From NCBI RefSeq assembly GCF_019279795.1, contig NC_056745.1, positions 504,062,359 to 504,126,358 on the forward strand: a stretch of 64,000 nucleotides of DNA. Direction: 5' to 3'. Source of the DNA: Protopterus annectens (lineage: Eukaryota > Chordata > Ceratodontiformes > Protopteridae). The notes below the pieces were generated by a model. It saw only the letters and a list, made by a program, of their open reading frames with translations. It made no database searches and was not told the DNA's origin. This document shows, piece by piece, positions 23,863-35,299 of this stretch (its first letter is position 1; each line of letters begins with the position of its first letter). A program made the position numbers and the translations under genes.

Positions 23863-25225
23863 CCACCTGTTTTTTTTCCTGGACTATCCACAAATCAAAT
23901 CAATTCTCTAGTACTCAGGAAAACACTGTACAAACTCCAGTATTCTGTTTCACAAAAGGAAACAGACTATCAGTGTTTGTTAAATTGGCTGATTTACTAT
24001 ACATTTTTACAGAAAAGCATAGTAAATCGGCTGAAAGCAGGCATCCGAAACAGAAAAAGAGGGTGATGTCACAAAATAGGCAGAGCATGGATGGGAGAGG
24101 GGGTGGGAATGGGTGGAGTTATGGGTGATGCCAGGGGCGTGAGCTTAGTCTGGTTTTAGCCACAAAGAAAGCTGGCAACTCTACTGAGGCAAAGCAACTT
24201 GCATCAAGAATAGTAGTCTTTTGGGTATAGAAGGGTGCAGGAAGGCTTACAAAACACACTTATTTGTAACATTTGCTTTTAAATTAAGCAGAAGATGCAC
24301 ACTCATTTTAAGAATGTCTTGTGGCTTGGCAAGGGTGATGTGAGCCTTTAAACTGTGAAATTTTGCAGTGGATCAAATGAGTAGAGTAACTGAAGTTGTA
24401 ACTGGTCTGGCATAGGGTGTTTAGCTAAGAGCTCAGAGACAAGGGTTGATTGGTCAGTTCCAGTGTTTCGATTTTACTTTTGTTTTGTGGTACTTGCTTG
24501 TTTTAGTCAAGCTACAAGGTGGTGAGCATTCTGCATCTACCCTGTGCTGATTTCGAAGCTGTTGAGAGAATCTACAAAACTAAGTGCCACTTTTCAATTT
24601 ACTCTGACTTATACTGCACTTGTATTGATTAATTGTGCTGTTTTATTAACTAGCTCTATATTTTTTCACTGTTTTACTGTTAAACTGTTTAATTAACTGA
24701 GTATGAACTGTTCTGCTGTTGTACTTAAGTGTGTATCTGTTCTCCTGTGTTAAGTCGACCTAAAGAGTCTAAATATCTTAAGCATAGTCTGGTTACAGGA
24801 TTTGCTGTATCCCGATCTGCTTGTGTGATTCCTGTGTTTCCTGCTATGCCATCTTGTGTTGGCTGGGGCCTACCTGCACTTAGTGGGAGTAAGCGAACTG
24901 GTGGGAACTAGTATGGCGTAGGGTGTTTAGCTGAGAGCTCAGGGTCAATGGTTGATTGGTCAATTCCAGTGTTTCTATTTTACTTTAATTTTTGTGGTAC
25001 TTAAACCCCACATATGTGCATCGTGCACTGCCACTGTGCTGTTTTAACCCTTTGCAAAGTATCTCAGCTGCATTTTTTCCCCTTACCAACACTCCTGAGT
25101 AAGTGAGGCCCGCTCCTGCAGCTACTGTATTGATTTTATTCAGCCCTACTCACACCTATAGTTACACTCCTCAGACAGTACCCACTCTTCTGTCCCTGAT
25201 CTGTCTTCCCCAGATTCTGACAACC

Positions 25226-26160
25226 ATGGATGAACAATTTCTTATGGTTTCTCCTGCTAATCTGGTTGATATGGACATCCTGAGACAGTGTAACAACTGC
25301 CTCATACACACAGACAACCCTCTACTACTACTGTGGGAAGAAATAGCCAGGGAATTGTTATGGCTAGGCTTGTATAGGCCCTAGGGCTGATAGCCTAGTA
25401 CCAACCTATGAACCACCTAGGAATACAATATGCGAGAGATGCAATTACATTAAGAACCTATAATCCTTGCTGTCTTAATCACAAGCCAGTACATCTAGCA
25501 CTGAGAAGGTTGTCTGCTCAAACACCACACCTCTAACATGACCCACACCTGTACAACACACTCCCACATATGTGGAGTTTCTCAACAAAAACATACTAAA
25601 CAAAACAGACCATCGAGGCAAAACACACACACATTACAACCCACAGCACCAAACACCACACATAGTACACACTCGTGTGACTCATAGGCTATAAGGCCCA
25701 GCCACAAACCCAAAATACCAGTCATAGGAGACTATCATAAGACACACAGATGTGCCCCTCACCAAGCTAGAGAAGGAGAAATTTGCAGTAAGTTGCTTGT
25801 CAGGTGCTAGAATCTGCCATATCACGCATACACCCAAGTCTCTCAACAACAGGTACTGCTATGGCTATCACAATGCATGTTGCTGTGAATGACTTGAGAT
25901 GTACCTCTCCGGACTATTTGATGAGAGACATAATTGAGGTCACTGAATGTGTGTCCCAGGCAGGTATGCCCCTAACCTTAAGCATCATCCTACCGTCACC
26001 CACAGTGATGCCTGAATACAAACAGAAAATGACCGACTAACAACTGGCTTAGTTTCTGGTGTCATTCCAAGGGGATCCAGTACCTGACAGTCTGGAAGGA
26101 CATGACAGACAGACCACGATGCTCTGCTAGAGATGGCTTTCATCCATCTCCCTTGGGCTT
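25226..26160 (+). pseudogene. CR1 ORF1 with zinc finger and esterase-like domain
   Basis: ORF1 opens MDEQFLMVSPANL. It has a CNNC pair (about 25290-25300) and, after the 83-bp insertion, a CERC pair (about 25428-25440), consistent with the PHD-like zinc finger of CR1 ORF1. Further on are a damaged GDS block (about 25726-25745), VNDLRCTSPDYLMRDIIEV (25885-25942) and a DGFHPSPLGF block (about 26132-26163). These are the order and motifs of the SGNH/GDSL esterase domain found in ORF1 of CR1 and L2 elements. Frameshifts lie in the GDS block and around 26040, so the protein is dead. Confidence 0.75.
25332..25414 (+). mobile_element. 83-bp 5'-truncated CR1 insertion in ORF1
   Basis: These 83 bases are identical to the 3' end of the young CR1 at 52508-52590. 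Removing them rejoins ORF1 in frame: DNPLLLL before and PRNTICERC after. It is therefore a very short, later insertion in the older element. No clear target-site duplication was seen. Confidence 0.85.
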
Positions 26161-26249
26161 CTGGTAAAGACTCTTGCCTCCTCTGTAGTGCCTTTTTCAG
26201 GCAAAGTAATGAGGGCAAAGTTACCAAGGTGAAAAATTCTGCTAAACAA

Positions 26250-28975
26250 AATTTAAAGGTCATGCTGCTAAACGCTAGCAGTCTTAATGTGCAACTGCAC
26301 TCACTGCAAGCATTCCTTGCCTTGGAAGATGTTGACATTTGTGCAGTCAATGAAACCTGGTACAACACTGCGGAGAGGACCCCGGCCTTACCAGGTTACT
26401 CATCCTAGCATACTTTCAGACCCCACATGGAGGGCTACAAAGACAAAAGAGGTGGAGTTTCAATATTTCCCAAAGACATACACACCTCAGGCTCGTCAAA
26501 CAGTATGACGCACAGGAGACAACTCCAGGTGCAGGTAAATGATGACAAAACACCCATTCAAATCATAGTTAACTACAGACCCCCAAACCATGACTCAGGA
26601 TGCCCACTCCACCTATCTGGACTTACTTGAATCCATCAAGATTCAACCCTCTATCCTAACCCTGGGCTACTTTAACTACCCAACCATAGAGTGGAAGACC
26701 TATTCTCGCCCAAACACTAATACCCAGCGATTCCTTAAATTTGTCTCTTGCCTATGCATTGGATCAGCTGGATGGCACCCCCAAGAGAGGTGACAATATC
26801 CTGGACCTGGTACTAAGCAACATGTGTAGCCACTGTAGCACCCCTACAGTGTCATCCTCCTTGGTAAGATATGACCATAAAGTGATCACTTTCGAAGTCA
26901 CCATCGCCCCTGACCCCCTCCCTTTGCCAGGGTCAAACAAAAAAAAAGCTTTTCCAAAGCTGCGTATACCTGAGAGCAGGTATAAGCAGCTTCATAGCCA
27001 CTGTCCCTTCAGTTGGAACTAGCACTAATGCCCAAGCCTACCCCAAAAAGCTATATGAGCACCTACATAGCTGTATGGATTCAGCAATACCCGAAAGAAC
27101 CAAATCATCTTCCTCAAAGAAGAGTAAACCTATCTGGTGGACAGTAGCAATAAACTCTATAATAAAAGGAAAAAAAATGGCTGTCCAGAACCAAGAAGGA
27201 GCAGGTGACAAGTTGGAAGCAATATCTCCGTCTGAACAAGCAAATAAGGTCATTGGTGAAATTCTCTAAGGCTAACTTCGCAAGTCCAAACTAGCCACAT
27301 CCACTAAGGACAATCACAACGCCTTCTTCACATATGTCTGCAATCTCAAAGGTAACACCCAAATCTGCTCTGAACAGGTGGTCAAGAACACTACAAAGAC
27401 AAATGCCGTAGATATAGCCAACCTGCTGGCAGACAGCTTCAGTGAAAACTTCACCCCCTCCATCCCCACATCAGTAAACCAGGACATCCCCAGCACTTGA
27501 CTCCTCCCCTCATCATCAGGGAGTAGGTCTTTAATGCCCTCTCAAAGGCAAAAAATACAACCTCCATGGGACCCAAAAACAACCCTGGCTGCATCCTACA
27601 TGAACTCAGGCAAGAGCTCTCAGCACCATTAGGCACCTATTCAACCAAAGCCTGAGCACCAGCTTCATCCCACCTGAATGGAGGACGGCCACTGTCATCC
27701 CTCTACACAAAGGTGGAGCGTCCACCAAGCCAGGCAATTATAGGCCTAGCAGCCTAACTAGCCTGATCTGCAAGGCCATGGAACGCATTACCATGGACAT
27801 TATAAACAAGGACATTGGCAACCTCCAAATGCTCGACCCCACACAGTTTGGTTTTGTTAAAGGGAGATCATGCCTGTTAAACTTTGAAACAGTCACCAAA
27901 GCCATGGATGAGGAGAAGATAGTGCACATCGCCTGCCTTGACCTAGCCAAAACCTTTGACATTATTCCCTATTCAGGCACAATTGATATTGTCACCAGGT
28001 GGGTAGCTAGCTGGTTCATTGACAGAATCCACTCAGTCAAAATAGGGAAACCACCTCTAGTAGTAGATCCGTAATGGGCGGTGTACCCCAAGGATCAGTC
28101 TTGGGGCCTCCACTGTTTTGAGATATACTTTTCTGAGGTGCAAGCCCAAACCAGTGGTCTGTGGCTGACCAAGTTTGCAGATGACTGCAAGTTGAGCACG
28201 GTCTTAAATTCCCCTAGTGATGTGAACATCCTCCAAGAGGACCTTACTCAAACTAATGACTGGTGCCAGAAGCATGGTCTCAAACAGAATGGTAAGAAAT
28301 GTATCATTATCCCCTTTTGGGGAAAATGGTGTCCCCACTAATTGTCACATTAGTAACAATGCACTAAGCATGCAATCAGTCAGGAGGGACTTGGGCACCC
28401 AGGTTGATAGCAACCTGACATTTGACCACCACATTGCCTCTGTTGTATGGAAGGTTTTCTACATGGTCCACCTCATAAGTAAGGGTATTTTATCTAGGAA
28501 CAAGGAGGTCTTAACATCCCTGTACTCCTCCCTTATTAGACCCATTATTGAGTACAATGCTCCCTTCAGCTGGAAAGACCACAGAGGTTCCTGACCAGGA
28601 AAATCCAGGGTCTCAAACAGCTGACCTATACAGATAGGCTAAATGCCTTGTCTCTCTACTCAGTCTTGTACAGACTGCTCAGAGGCGATCTGTGTCTGGC
28701 ATACAAGGCCATCTTGATGGAGTTGCTGCATATCCGTAAGTCAAACTCCACTCGCGCAACCCACATGCAAGGCCTCAACCTGGTCTGTGACATTAATGGA
28801 ACTTGTTGGCGGGATAGATTTGTGTCCCAAAGACTTCTCCCATCTGTGGAACAGACTTCCTCTCCATGCCAAGCAGATTACCTCTAACTCTTTAAGAGGA
28901 ACCTGGATGACTGGATGGGAGATAGAAAATACACTCCTGGGATCCCACCCGTGTCCCTGTTGGACAGGAGAAACA
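26250..28975 (+). pseudogene. CR1 ORF2, endonuclease and reverse transcriptase
   Basis: The endonuclease starts with KVMLLNASSLNVQLHSLQAF and the NETW box (26259-26360), and keeps DQLDGTPKRGDNILDLVLSN and RYDHKVIT further on. The RT shows EWRTATVIPLHKGG (about 27675), LDPTQFGFVKGRSCLLN (27835), LDLAKTFDIIP (motif A, 27938-27970), GVPQGSVLGPPLF (28081-28120), FADDCKLS (motif C, 28171-28194) and the C-terminal YRLLRGDLCLAYKA (about 28668). At least six frameshifts or stops separate these pieces. Confidence 0.85.
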
Positions 28976-29069
28976 GGTGCTGACTTTGTGGGAACATGGA
29001 TGAAATTCTTGGCTCGGCTTATAAGGGCCTCTAGGCCAATAGCCTAAGTATCATCCTATGAACCTATAA

Positions 29070-29984
29070 ATTGTCCATAGAAGCTGTGTTGTGAGCAGCA
29101 GTTTGTCTTCATATAGACTGGCATCAGCAGTAGCTTATCTGCCTTATGGCCACTAAGTGCCAGGCCAAGTTCCAGATCCCCAACTCTGCAATGAAGTAAA
29201 TGCATAAATTGGAGAATGAATGAACTGAATGATATAGTATGGGAAAAGAGTCAACAAACCTAACAAGGATTTAAATTTTGGTTTCTTCTCAAGTGGATTA
29301 TATGATAATTTCAAATAATGCAAAACTGAATTTAAGTTGTACAAACACATAATGAAACACCATGTATTCTCTTACAAAGCCTATCTGTCATTAGAAACTG
29401 CCCTCCAATTCTGACTGCACATTTTGGTCCAACTTGTAATATTTTTTTTCTAATTAAAGCGACCCACTGTTAAAAGCCGCAGCATTTGCAAAAACACTCA
29501 TTCTGAAAACAATGGAGTAACAGTAACACTAGCTCATAGTATTTGATGACATAAGGAATTTTAACAGAAAAACTGACATGAAAACTTTGTTGATTATGTA
29601 TGAACAAGAAAAACTTTGTTAACCTAATTAGGTGCAGAAAAACAGCAACACTGGAAAATCTAGGCAAAACAAATAAAAGAAAGCAACCCAATGTTAATAT
29701 TCACATCAATTGTATTAGGAAAAAGTTTTGTGAGGACTTCAGTGGTCAGGGAAAAATTAACAAAAAAATCCATGAGAACCAAACAGGACTGTCAACCAAG
29801 CATCCAGTCACACCGGAAACCATCAGATGGGAAACACTGTGCAAAACAGTGTTCAATGCAGTTTAAAACAAAATAGCATGTTAAGGCAAAAAAATAATAC
29901 ACATTAAATTTGCACATTTTACTCAAAAAAGCAAGCAACATAAACTACAATAAAATAAAAATTATCATGATAAATTCTACTTTC
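29070..29984. other. Intronic sequence, no gene recognised
   Basis: AT-rich and adenine-rich toward the right, where it may include the 3' UTR of the minus-strand RTE element. Confidence 0.5.
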
Positions 29985-31990
29985 CCCATTTTCTACATGG
30001 AGTTGGGGTACTGTCTCAGCTGTTACCATCATGCCACTCTTCTACCTTCTTCGACACTCATGCCTGACTGTTGCAGGTCTTCTCTCACAATCTATACACC
30101 TCTTTGCTAGATGCTTTCCTTTCCTCTTGTCTTCTTCCTATCTGCCCTAAATCTTCACCAAAGTGGCTTCTGCTTTTCTGTACATGTGCCTGAACTAACC
30201 TAACATGTTCTCTTTGGCCTTTTGAGCAACTGGAGTTACTTTGGCTTCTACTCTTCTTTGTCTGTCCCACGGTGTGTGTCCTGCCACCTGTCTCACGTAC
30301 TTCATCACCTCTACCTTCCTCAACTGCTCTGCCTTTACTGACTTATTTTTTGGCTTCTCTGGCAGCCTTCTGTCATACAGTACCCCTGACACTGTGCCAC
30401 CTGGCTGCAGCTCCTCTGATTCTAGCTCTGATCTCCTCATTCAAAATGCCCTTCTTCTCAACCACCACTGCCAGATTTGTTGTTCTTAACCTGTTCCACA
30501 ATTTTCATTCTATCTCAGTTTTCAGCTTCTTCTGATTTCCCTCCTTTGTTGCCATTACAACAGTCATCAATGCAATCAGTTTCATTCCATGTGCCTTCAG
30601 TTTTACATTCCATTCCCACCCTTTGCTGAAGTTCTTGCTTAGAGTCTGCCTGTAATGCCATATTGTCTGCATACAGCAACTTTGTTGGTCTGTCCCCTCC
30701 AACCTGTTTGCTGATGTATTCCAACAGCAGTGGGCTCAGAGCTGAACTATGATGCACACCCACTTCTAATGGTAACCAGTACTTGAGCCATTGGGTCTTT
30801 GGACATAGCACTGTTTCTGGGATTGCAAAACACCACAGGACTGCCTAAATCAGTTTTCTTGGGACCTTGTCATATACTTTCTCCAAGCCTAGAAATTCCT
30901 AGCTGGATTCTTTCTTCATCTCTAGCTTCTTCACATGTACCCATCTCACTGCAAACATCTGGTCAGTTGTGTTGCATCCTGATCTGAATCAGAACTGCTC
31001 ATTTCCCACCCTACTTTCTACTCTGCATATCTGGTGTCAATCACCCTCTCCAGATCTTTTGTGCAGTGGGAAGGAGTTTGATACTTCTCTACTGCTCACA
31101 AATTGTGAATCTCCCCTTTGTTCCTGAGCACTGGCACTAGTATGAATATTTTTCAGTCATCTAGCTTACATCTTACTTTCTTTCCCATACTGCTAGCATT
31201 ACCCTTTGGAGCCATTTCTCCCCTATCTCACCCAACATATTTACCATATCTGTTGTGACCTCATCTGAGTCTGATGCTTTCCCTGACTTCATTTTCCTTA
31301 ATGTTGCTCTTACTTCAATGGTGGACTTCTCTTCTTTCATCATAGGCTATGTCTGGGGCAGCACAGCTTGTGTGGGGTTTTCTGCATTCAGAAGCTGCTA
31401 GACGTACTCTTTCCATCTGTCTTTGATGTCCAGAGGACTGGTAAGCCAGTTCTTCTTTATCTTTATGTCTTTGTCTTGCAACCATATATATATTTTTTTG
31501 TGCCATCTACTGAGTCATTTTTCCAGAAGCTAGTAGAGTGCCTCTAATGCCTTGTTGTTTTCTATTACTGTGACCCCCTTACCCTCCTTTTTGTCAAATA
31601 GTATTCCTTTTTAGCCTGGTCCTTCATTTCTATCCCAGTTTTTCCTGCACTCCTCTTTTCTTCTGATGTCTTCCTGGACTTCTGCATTCTACCACCATCC
31701 TCCTTTATGTACCTTATTTCTACACATGGCTCGGATGCATATCTGTTCTGCAGTCCTCGCACATACTGTTTTGAAGAGCTGCCATTTTTCTTTAACTTCA
31801 CCTATTTTTTCTTCTTCCTGAGGTGCTAGTAATTCCTTGAAATCTTGTTCTTTCTCTCCAGTCAACTCCCAGGTCTTCAGCCTAGTCTCTGGAGACTTTA
31901 CAGCTGACATGCTCTGGGCAGACTGTTTCACTATGCATGACTTTGCAATCACTGATTCGAGCAAAGTGCTTCTTCCTTTCTAGAAGAAAG
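29985..31990 (-). pseudogene. RTE-type LINE, RT half, broken
   Basis: Minus-strand fragments in RTE order. A post-endonuclease linker (31689-31964) holds DCKVMHSETV-like residues and is followed by a GWW segment. QAKKEYYLTKRRV (about 31620) and MVARQRHKDKEELAYQS (about 31440-31490) come next. The RT palm (30515-30811) reads VGVHHSSALSPLLLEYI then LLYADNMAL, where the family has YADD. The C-terminus (30195-30440) reads LRKVEVMKYVRQVAGHTPWD. The last part near 30000-30090 is close to 44395-44560. The endonuclease half probably lies at 41762-42375, separated by later insertions. Confidence 0.8.
30136..30350. repeat. 215-bp direct duplication, copy 1
   Basis: Matches 32226-32440 with only three differences and a constant offset of 2090 bp. 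It covers part of the C-terminal coding region of the RTE LINE. Confidence 0.93.
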
Positions 31991-32225
31991 TCTACTTTCT
32001 GCTTACTGCTAATCCCTTAATGCCTATAGACCCAGTTGGCTGTCTATCATTTTATGGTCTCTTTACCCTACCTGGCTTTACCTTGAATGGCTCAGAACAC
32101 GGGGAAGATAAAGTCAGTCCTAAAGGAATCAAGCAATCTTGGCTACCGTGCCGCCCATTACCAAAGAAATTAAAACAGGTCTCTCTACCTGTGTTGTTCT
32201 AGTTAAATGAACTGTCAGAAATATA
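31991..32225. other. Spacer between RTE body and duplicated block, unassigned
   Basis: A 60-codon frame on the plus strand (32020-32202) resembles nothing I know. It may be part of an element's untranslated region. Confidence 0.35.
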
Positions 32226-32440
32226 TCCTATCTGCCCTAAATCTTCACCAAAGTAGCTTCTGCTTTTCCGTACATGTGCCTGAACTAACCTAACATGTTC
32301 TCTTTGGCCTTTTGAGCAACTGGAGTTACTTTGGCTTCTACTCTTCTTTGTCTGTCCCACGGTGTGTGTCCTGCCACCTGTCTCATGTACTTCATCACCT
32401 CTACCTTCCTCAACTGCTCTGCCTTTACTGACTTATTTTT
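32226..32440. repeat. 215-bp direct duplication, copy 2
   Basis: Nearly identical to 30136-30350. It ends exactly where the T-rich start of the next LINE begins, so the copy may be a second RTE 3' piece or a local rearrangement. Confidence 0.93.
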
Positions 32441-32731
32441 TTATTTTTTTTATTATTACTGCACCTCAAAGAAGGGGGGGGGGTAGCTGTTTTATATAAA
32501 ACTACACTCAATGTAACTATTTCCAACTCTCGACAAGCTCCTCAAACTGATAAAGCTGAAATACTCATTACAAAACTACAAATTAACCAACACAAATCTA
32601 TAAACATTGGCTGCATTTATATCCCACCAGGTAACAACACTAATACCCTTGAAGATATCCTACAGTGGCTGTCCATAAACTGCCCACAAGAAACTATTGT
32701 TCTCAGAGACTTTAATATAGACTGGAAAAAG
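32441..32731 (+). pseudogene. L2-like LINE, endonuclease N-terminal part
   Basis: Encodes a GGGVAVLYK block, then INIGCIYIPPGNN and, at the right end, (R)DFNIDWKK, where the family has GDFN. This is the middle of an apurinic-type endonuclease of L2/CR1-group LINEs. It is cut at 32731 by the DIRS insertion and resumes at about 38811. The start near 32441 follows a T-rich run. Confidence 0.82.
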
Positions 32732-32916
32732 AAGTTAAGTACCTACCATAATGTTCCATGTTAGTTGTCTTCATCTCGCCTTCTTTCTTGCTGGTTGGGA
32801 TCGGAGCCGATCTTCGGCTCCGACTCGGCCATCTTCTATAGCTCGAGAGCTGTTTACTGGCTCGAGGCTACCCCTTATCCCATGATGCCTAGTGCTAGCT
32901 ACCCAGATCTCGTTTG
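32732..32916. repeat. DIRS at 32.7-38.8 kb, left inverted terminal repeat
   Basis: About 130 bp from cttgctggttgggatcggag (32787) to ctcgtttg (32916) pair with 38785-38654 in reverse complement with only a few differences. The outer 59 bp (32732-32790) are the reverse complement of 33085-33143, with four differences. Confidence 0.93.
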
Positions 32917-33084
32917 TAAAAGCTAACCCCAGACATAGCCAGAGAATCAACCTGTCCAAACAAACAGGTTGAGCATACCTGTCATACTCTCTAAGTCAGT
33001 AGAGGAAACAAACCAGAGAACACTCAGCCAGTGAAACCAGAACTCCTCTTGATCCAATAGGACAGGGGGACGGAGGGTGGGACA

Positions 33085-33186
33085 CAAGAAAGAAGGTGAG
33101 ATGAAGACAGCTAACATGGAACGTTATGGTAGGTACATAACTTTATGTTAAGCTGTCTATATCGCCTTCGTCCTTGCTGGTTGGGA
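33085..33186. repeat. DIRS at 32.7-38.8 kb, internal complementary region
   Basis: The first half (33085-33143) is complementary to the element's left end, and the second half (33148-33186) to its right end (38771-38808). The two termini are therefore reproduced head to head, as in a circle junction. Confidence 0.9.
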
Positions 33187-33255
33187 CAGCGTCCCTAGCA
33201 CCTACAATCCTGGGCGGCTCATTGGAACAGACTCTTCAGAACAGTGGAACCAAAG

Positions 33256-34404
33256 TCAGCTCTGCTCCTGGAGATCATATCTAGAAATAAAGGTATGAGG
33301 ATTTGCCCACGTAGCAGCTGTACAGACAGAATCCATGGGCAACCTAAATTGGAAGGCTACAGAGGTGGCCAAAGCCCTAGTAGAATGACCTTTCAGTTTG
33401 ATAGGCAACTCTTTGTTTCTCAATTGATAAATGAAAGTAATAATGTGAGATAACCACCTGGATAAGGTCACTTTGGAAACTGGAAGACCTTGTTTGCCCA
33501 GAGCATAGGAAAGGAATAGTTTGTCCGACTTCATTATGTCCTTCGACCTATGCAGGTAAAAACACAGTTGTCTATGAACATCTAATTGATGTAATTTGTA
33601 TTCTGCCTTGTTGGTGTGGTTGGGAAAAAACACAGGAAGGTCTATACATTGGTTTAAATTATTTTCTGAGCAGACTTTCGGAAGGAAAGCGGGATTAGTC
33701 CTCAGAGCAACCCTGTGCTTATGAAAAACTAAGTATGGAGGATGGACACATAGTGCCTGAAGTTCAGAGACATGTCTGGCTGAAGTAATAGCTACCAGAA
33801 AGAGAGTTTTCCAAGATAGAAACTTAATGGAGCAGGATGCCACAGGTTCAAAAGGGGGCAAAATTAAGGAGGTTAGTACCAAATTTAGGTCCCGAGGAGG
33901 GGGATCTCTCACTGGGGGTCTAAGGAGAGTAGTCCCTCTTAGAAAAGCTTTACAAAGCTTATGGGACACGATATTTGCATTAGAGAAGCCACCATGAAAG
34001 TTTGAAATGGCCACTAATTGAACCCTGATTGTAGCAGAAGCAGACCCAGAATGAAAAAGTTCTGCTAGGAACTCCAAGATTTTGTGGACTGGGGCTGAAA
34101 GGGGATCTATGTTCCTAGCCTCTGCCCAACAAGAAAAACGTTTCCATTTGCTAGCATAAGTCCTTCTAATGGCAGACTTGTGCGAGGAGACAATAATTTC
34201 ACGTACGGCCAGGGAAATGCTGTGAAGCCTAGCTAAGGTTGGAAGTGGAGCAACCAAGCTGTGAGCTGGAATGTTTGGAGGGATTGATGCAGCCTGCCTG
34301 ATTGATGAATCAGCAGGTCTGGAATTGGATCCAGAGTCCAGGGCTGATCGAGAAGGTAACGGTGCAGGAATGGAAACCAATCTGTCGAGGCCAGTAGGGG
34401 GCAA
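33256..34404 (-). CDS. DIRS tyrosine recombinase, intact frame
   Basis: This 382-codon uninterrupted frame encodes the integrase of the DIRS element, which would insert a circular DNA copy by site-specific-type strand exchange. The N-terminal half has a SAM-like core-binding region (TYASKWKRFSCWAEARNIDP, about residues 85-104). The catalytic half shows an arginine in ITSARHVSELQAL, the GHSTRALATS box (HxxR) and, at the end, a FISRYDL stretch with the presumed nucleophilic tyrosine. These are the R, HxxR and Y expected of tyrosine recombinases. The frame opens at MPPTGLDRL and overlaps the RNase H frame; the true start may lie further upstream through frameshifting. It is the best-preserved gene of the element. 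Confidence 0.9.
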   Translation of the reverse strand: MPPTGLDRLVSIPAPLPSRSALDSGSNSRPADSSIRQAASIPPNIPAHSLVAPLPTLARLHSISLAVREIIVSSHKSAIRRTYASKWKRFSCWAEARNIDPLSAPVHKILEFLAELFHSGSASATIRVQLVAISNFHGGFSNANIVSHKLCKAFLRGTTLLRPPVRDPPPRDLNLVLTSLILPPFEPVASCSIKFLSWKTLFLVAITSARHVSELQALCVHPPYLVFHKHRVALRTNPAFLPKVCSENNLNQCIDLPVFFPNHTNKAEYKLHQLDVHRQLCFYLHRSKDIMKSDKLFLSYALGKQGLPVSKVTLSRWLSHIITFIYQLRNKELPIKLKGHSTRALATSVAFQFRLPMDSVCTAATWANPHTFISRYDLQEQS

Positions 34405-34593
34405 TGAGGATCATTTTGCAACCCAACAATATTGCTTTCTGTATGAGTTTCGATATCAGGGGAAACTGAGGGAAGGCATAAAGAAGTACCTGAGGCCAAT
34501 CGTGGACTAGAGCATCTCTGGGTGTGTGACCTGGAAGCGGAAGAAGGCAAAAGTAGTTGCTGCATTTGCTGTTGGAACGGGATGGCAAAAAGA

Positions 34594-35139
34594 TCACAGC
34601 AAGGCTGTCCCCATTTGCGGAAAATAAGATCCGCAACTTCCTGATTCAGAGACCACTCGTGAGGCATTAGGATAGCTCTGCTGAGCCTGACCGCTATGAT
34701 GTTGGACTTCCCAGGGATGTGCGTCGCAATCAGAAAACGTTGGGAGGAAATCGCCCACTGCCACAGTCTGAGTGCTTCTCGACACAGGGGGTAGGACCTG
34801 GTTCTGCCCTGCTTGTTGATGTACCACACCACTGACATGCTGTCTGTTTGAATTGCAATGGTCCCGGAAGGAAGAGAGTCTTGAAGAGCTTGCAATGCTA
34901 GGAGCACGGCTCTCATTTCTAGGACATTTATGTGCAGATGGTACTCGTGAGGTTGCCAAGTGCCTTGGACTGTCCTGCCCAGATAATGCCTCCCCCCCCC
35001 CCATCAGGGAGGCATCTGTGGTCACTGTGGCTACCGGAGGGGGATGAATGAAGGGTCTGCCCTGAGTCACTAGTGGGGAGACCATCCACCATGAAAGGTG
35101 CCTTTTGCATGCTTCTGTAATCAGGATCATATGAACCAT
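34594..35139 (-). CDS. DIRS RNase H region
   Basis: ATVTTDASLMGGGEALSGQ (about 35070-35010) carries the first conserved aspartate. In a second frame (34233-34916), EMRAVLLALQALQD-like and TIAIQTDSMSVVWYINKQGR hold the following acidic residues, and HIPGKSNIIA lies further on. RNase H removes the RNA template in cDNA synthesis. One frame change lies between the two parts, so the domain is broken in this copy. No room is left before the recombinase for the Dam-like methyltransferase domain known from some vertebrate DIRS elements. Confidence 0.83.
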   Translation of the reverse strand: MVHMILITEACKRHLSWWMVSPLVTQGRPFIHPPPVATVTTDASLMGGGEALSGQDSPRHLATSRVPSAHKCPRNESRAPSIASSSRLSSFRDHCNSNRQHVSGVVHQQAGQNQVLPPVSRSTQTVAVGDFLPTFSDCDAHPWEVQHHSGQAQQSYPNASRVVSESGSCGSYFPQMGTALL

Positions 35140-35299
35140 GGGCAGCTCTTGGAAAGATCACTGTGTGAACAGAAGCCACTGTAGGATCCTCATGTGAAAG
35201 CGGGCCAGTGGGATTAGAAGAATTGCCGCTGCCATGGAACCCAGAGTTTGAAGGATGAATCTGACTTGAATCCTTTCGCTCTGCATCAGAATTTGCACT

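Larger units (their letters stand above)
24400..29068 (+). mobile_element. Nearly complete old CR1 LINE
   Basis: Consists of a probable 5' UTR (from about 24.4 kb; the true start is not defined), ORF1 (25226-26160), ORF2 (26250-28975) and a 3' UTR ending in cctatgaacctata repeats (about 29053-29068). That octamer-like end is typical of CR1. Both ORFs have several frameshifts. A young 83-bp CR1 end is inserted in ORF1. The 5' part contains an approximately 80-bp direct repeat (about 24412-24492 and 24912-24992). Confidence 0.85.
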
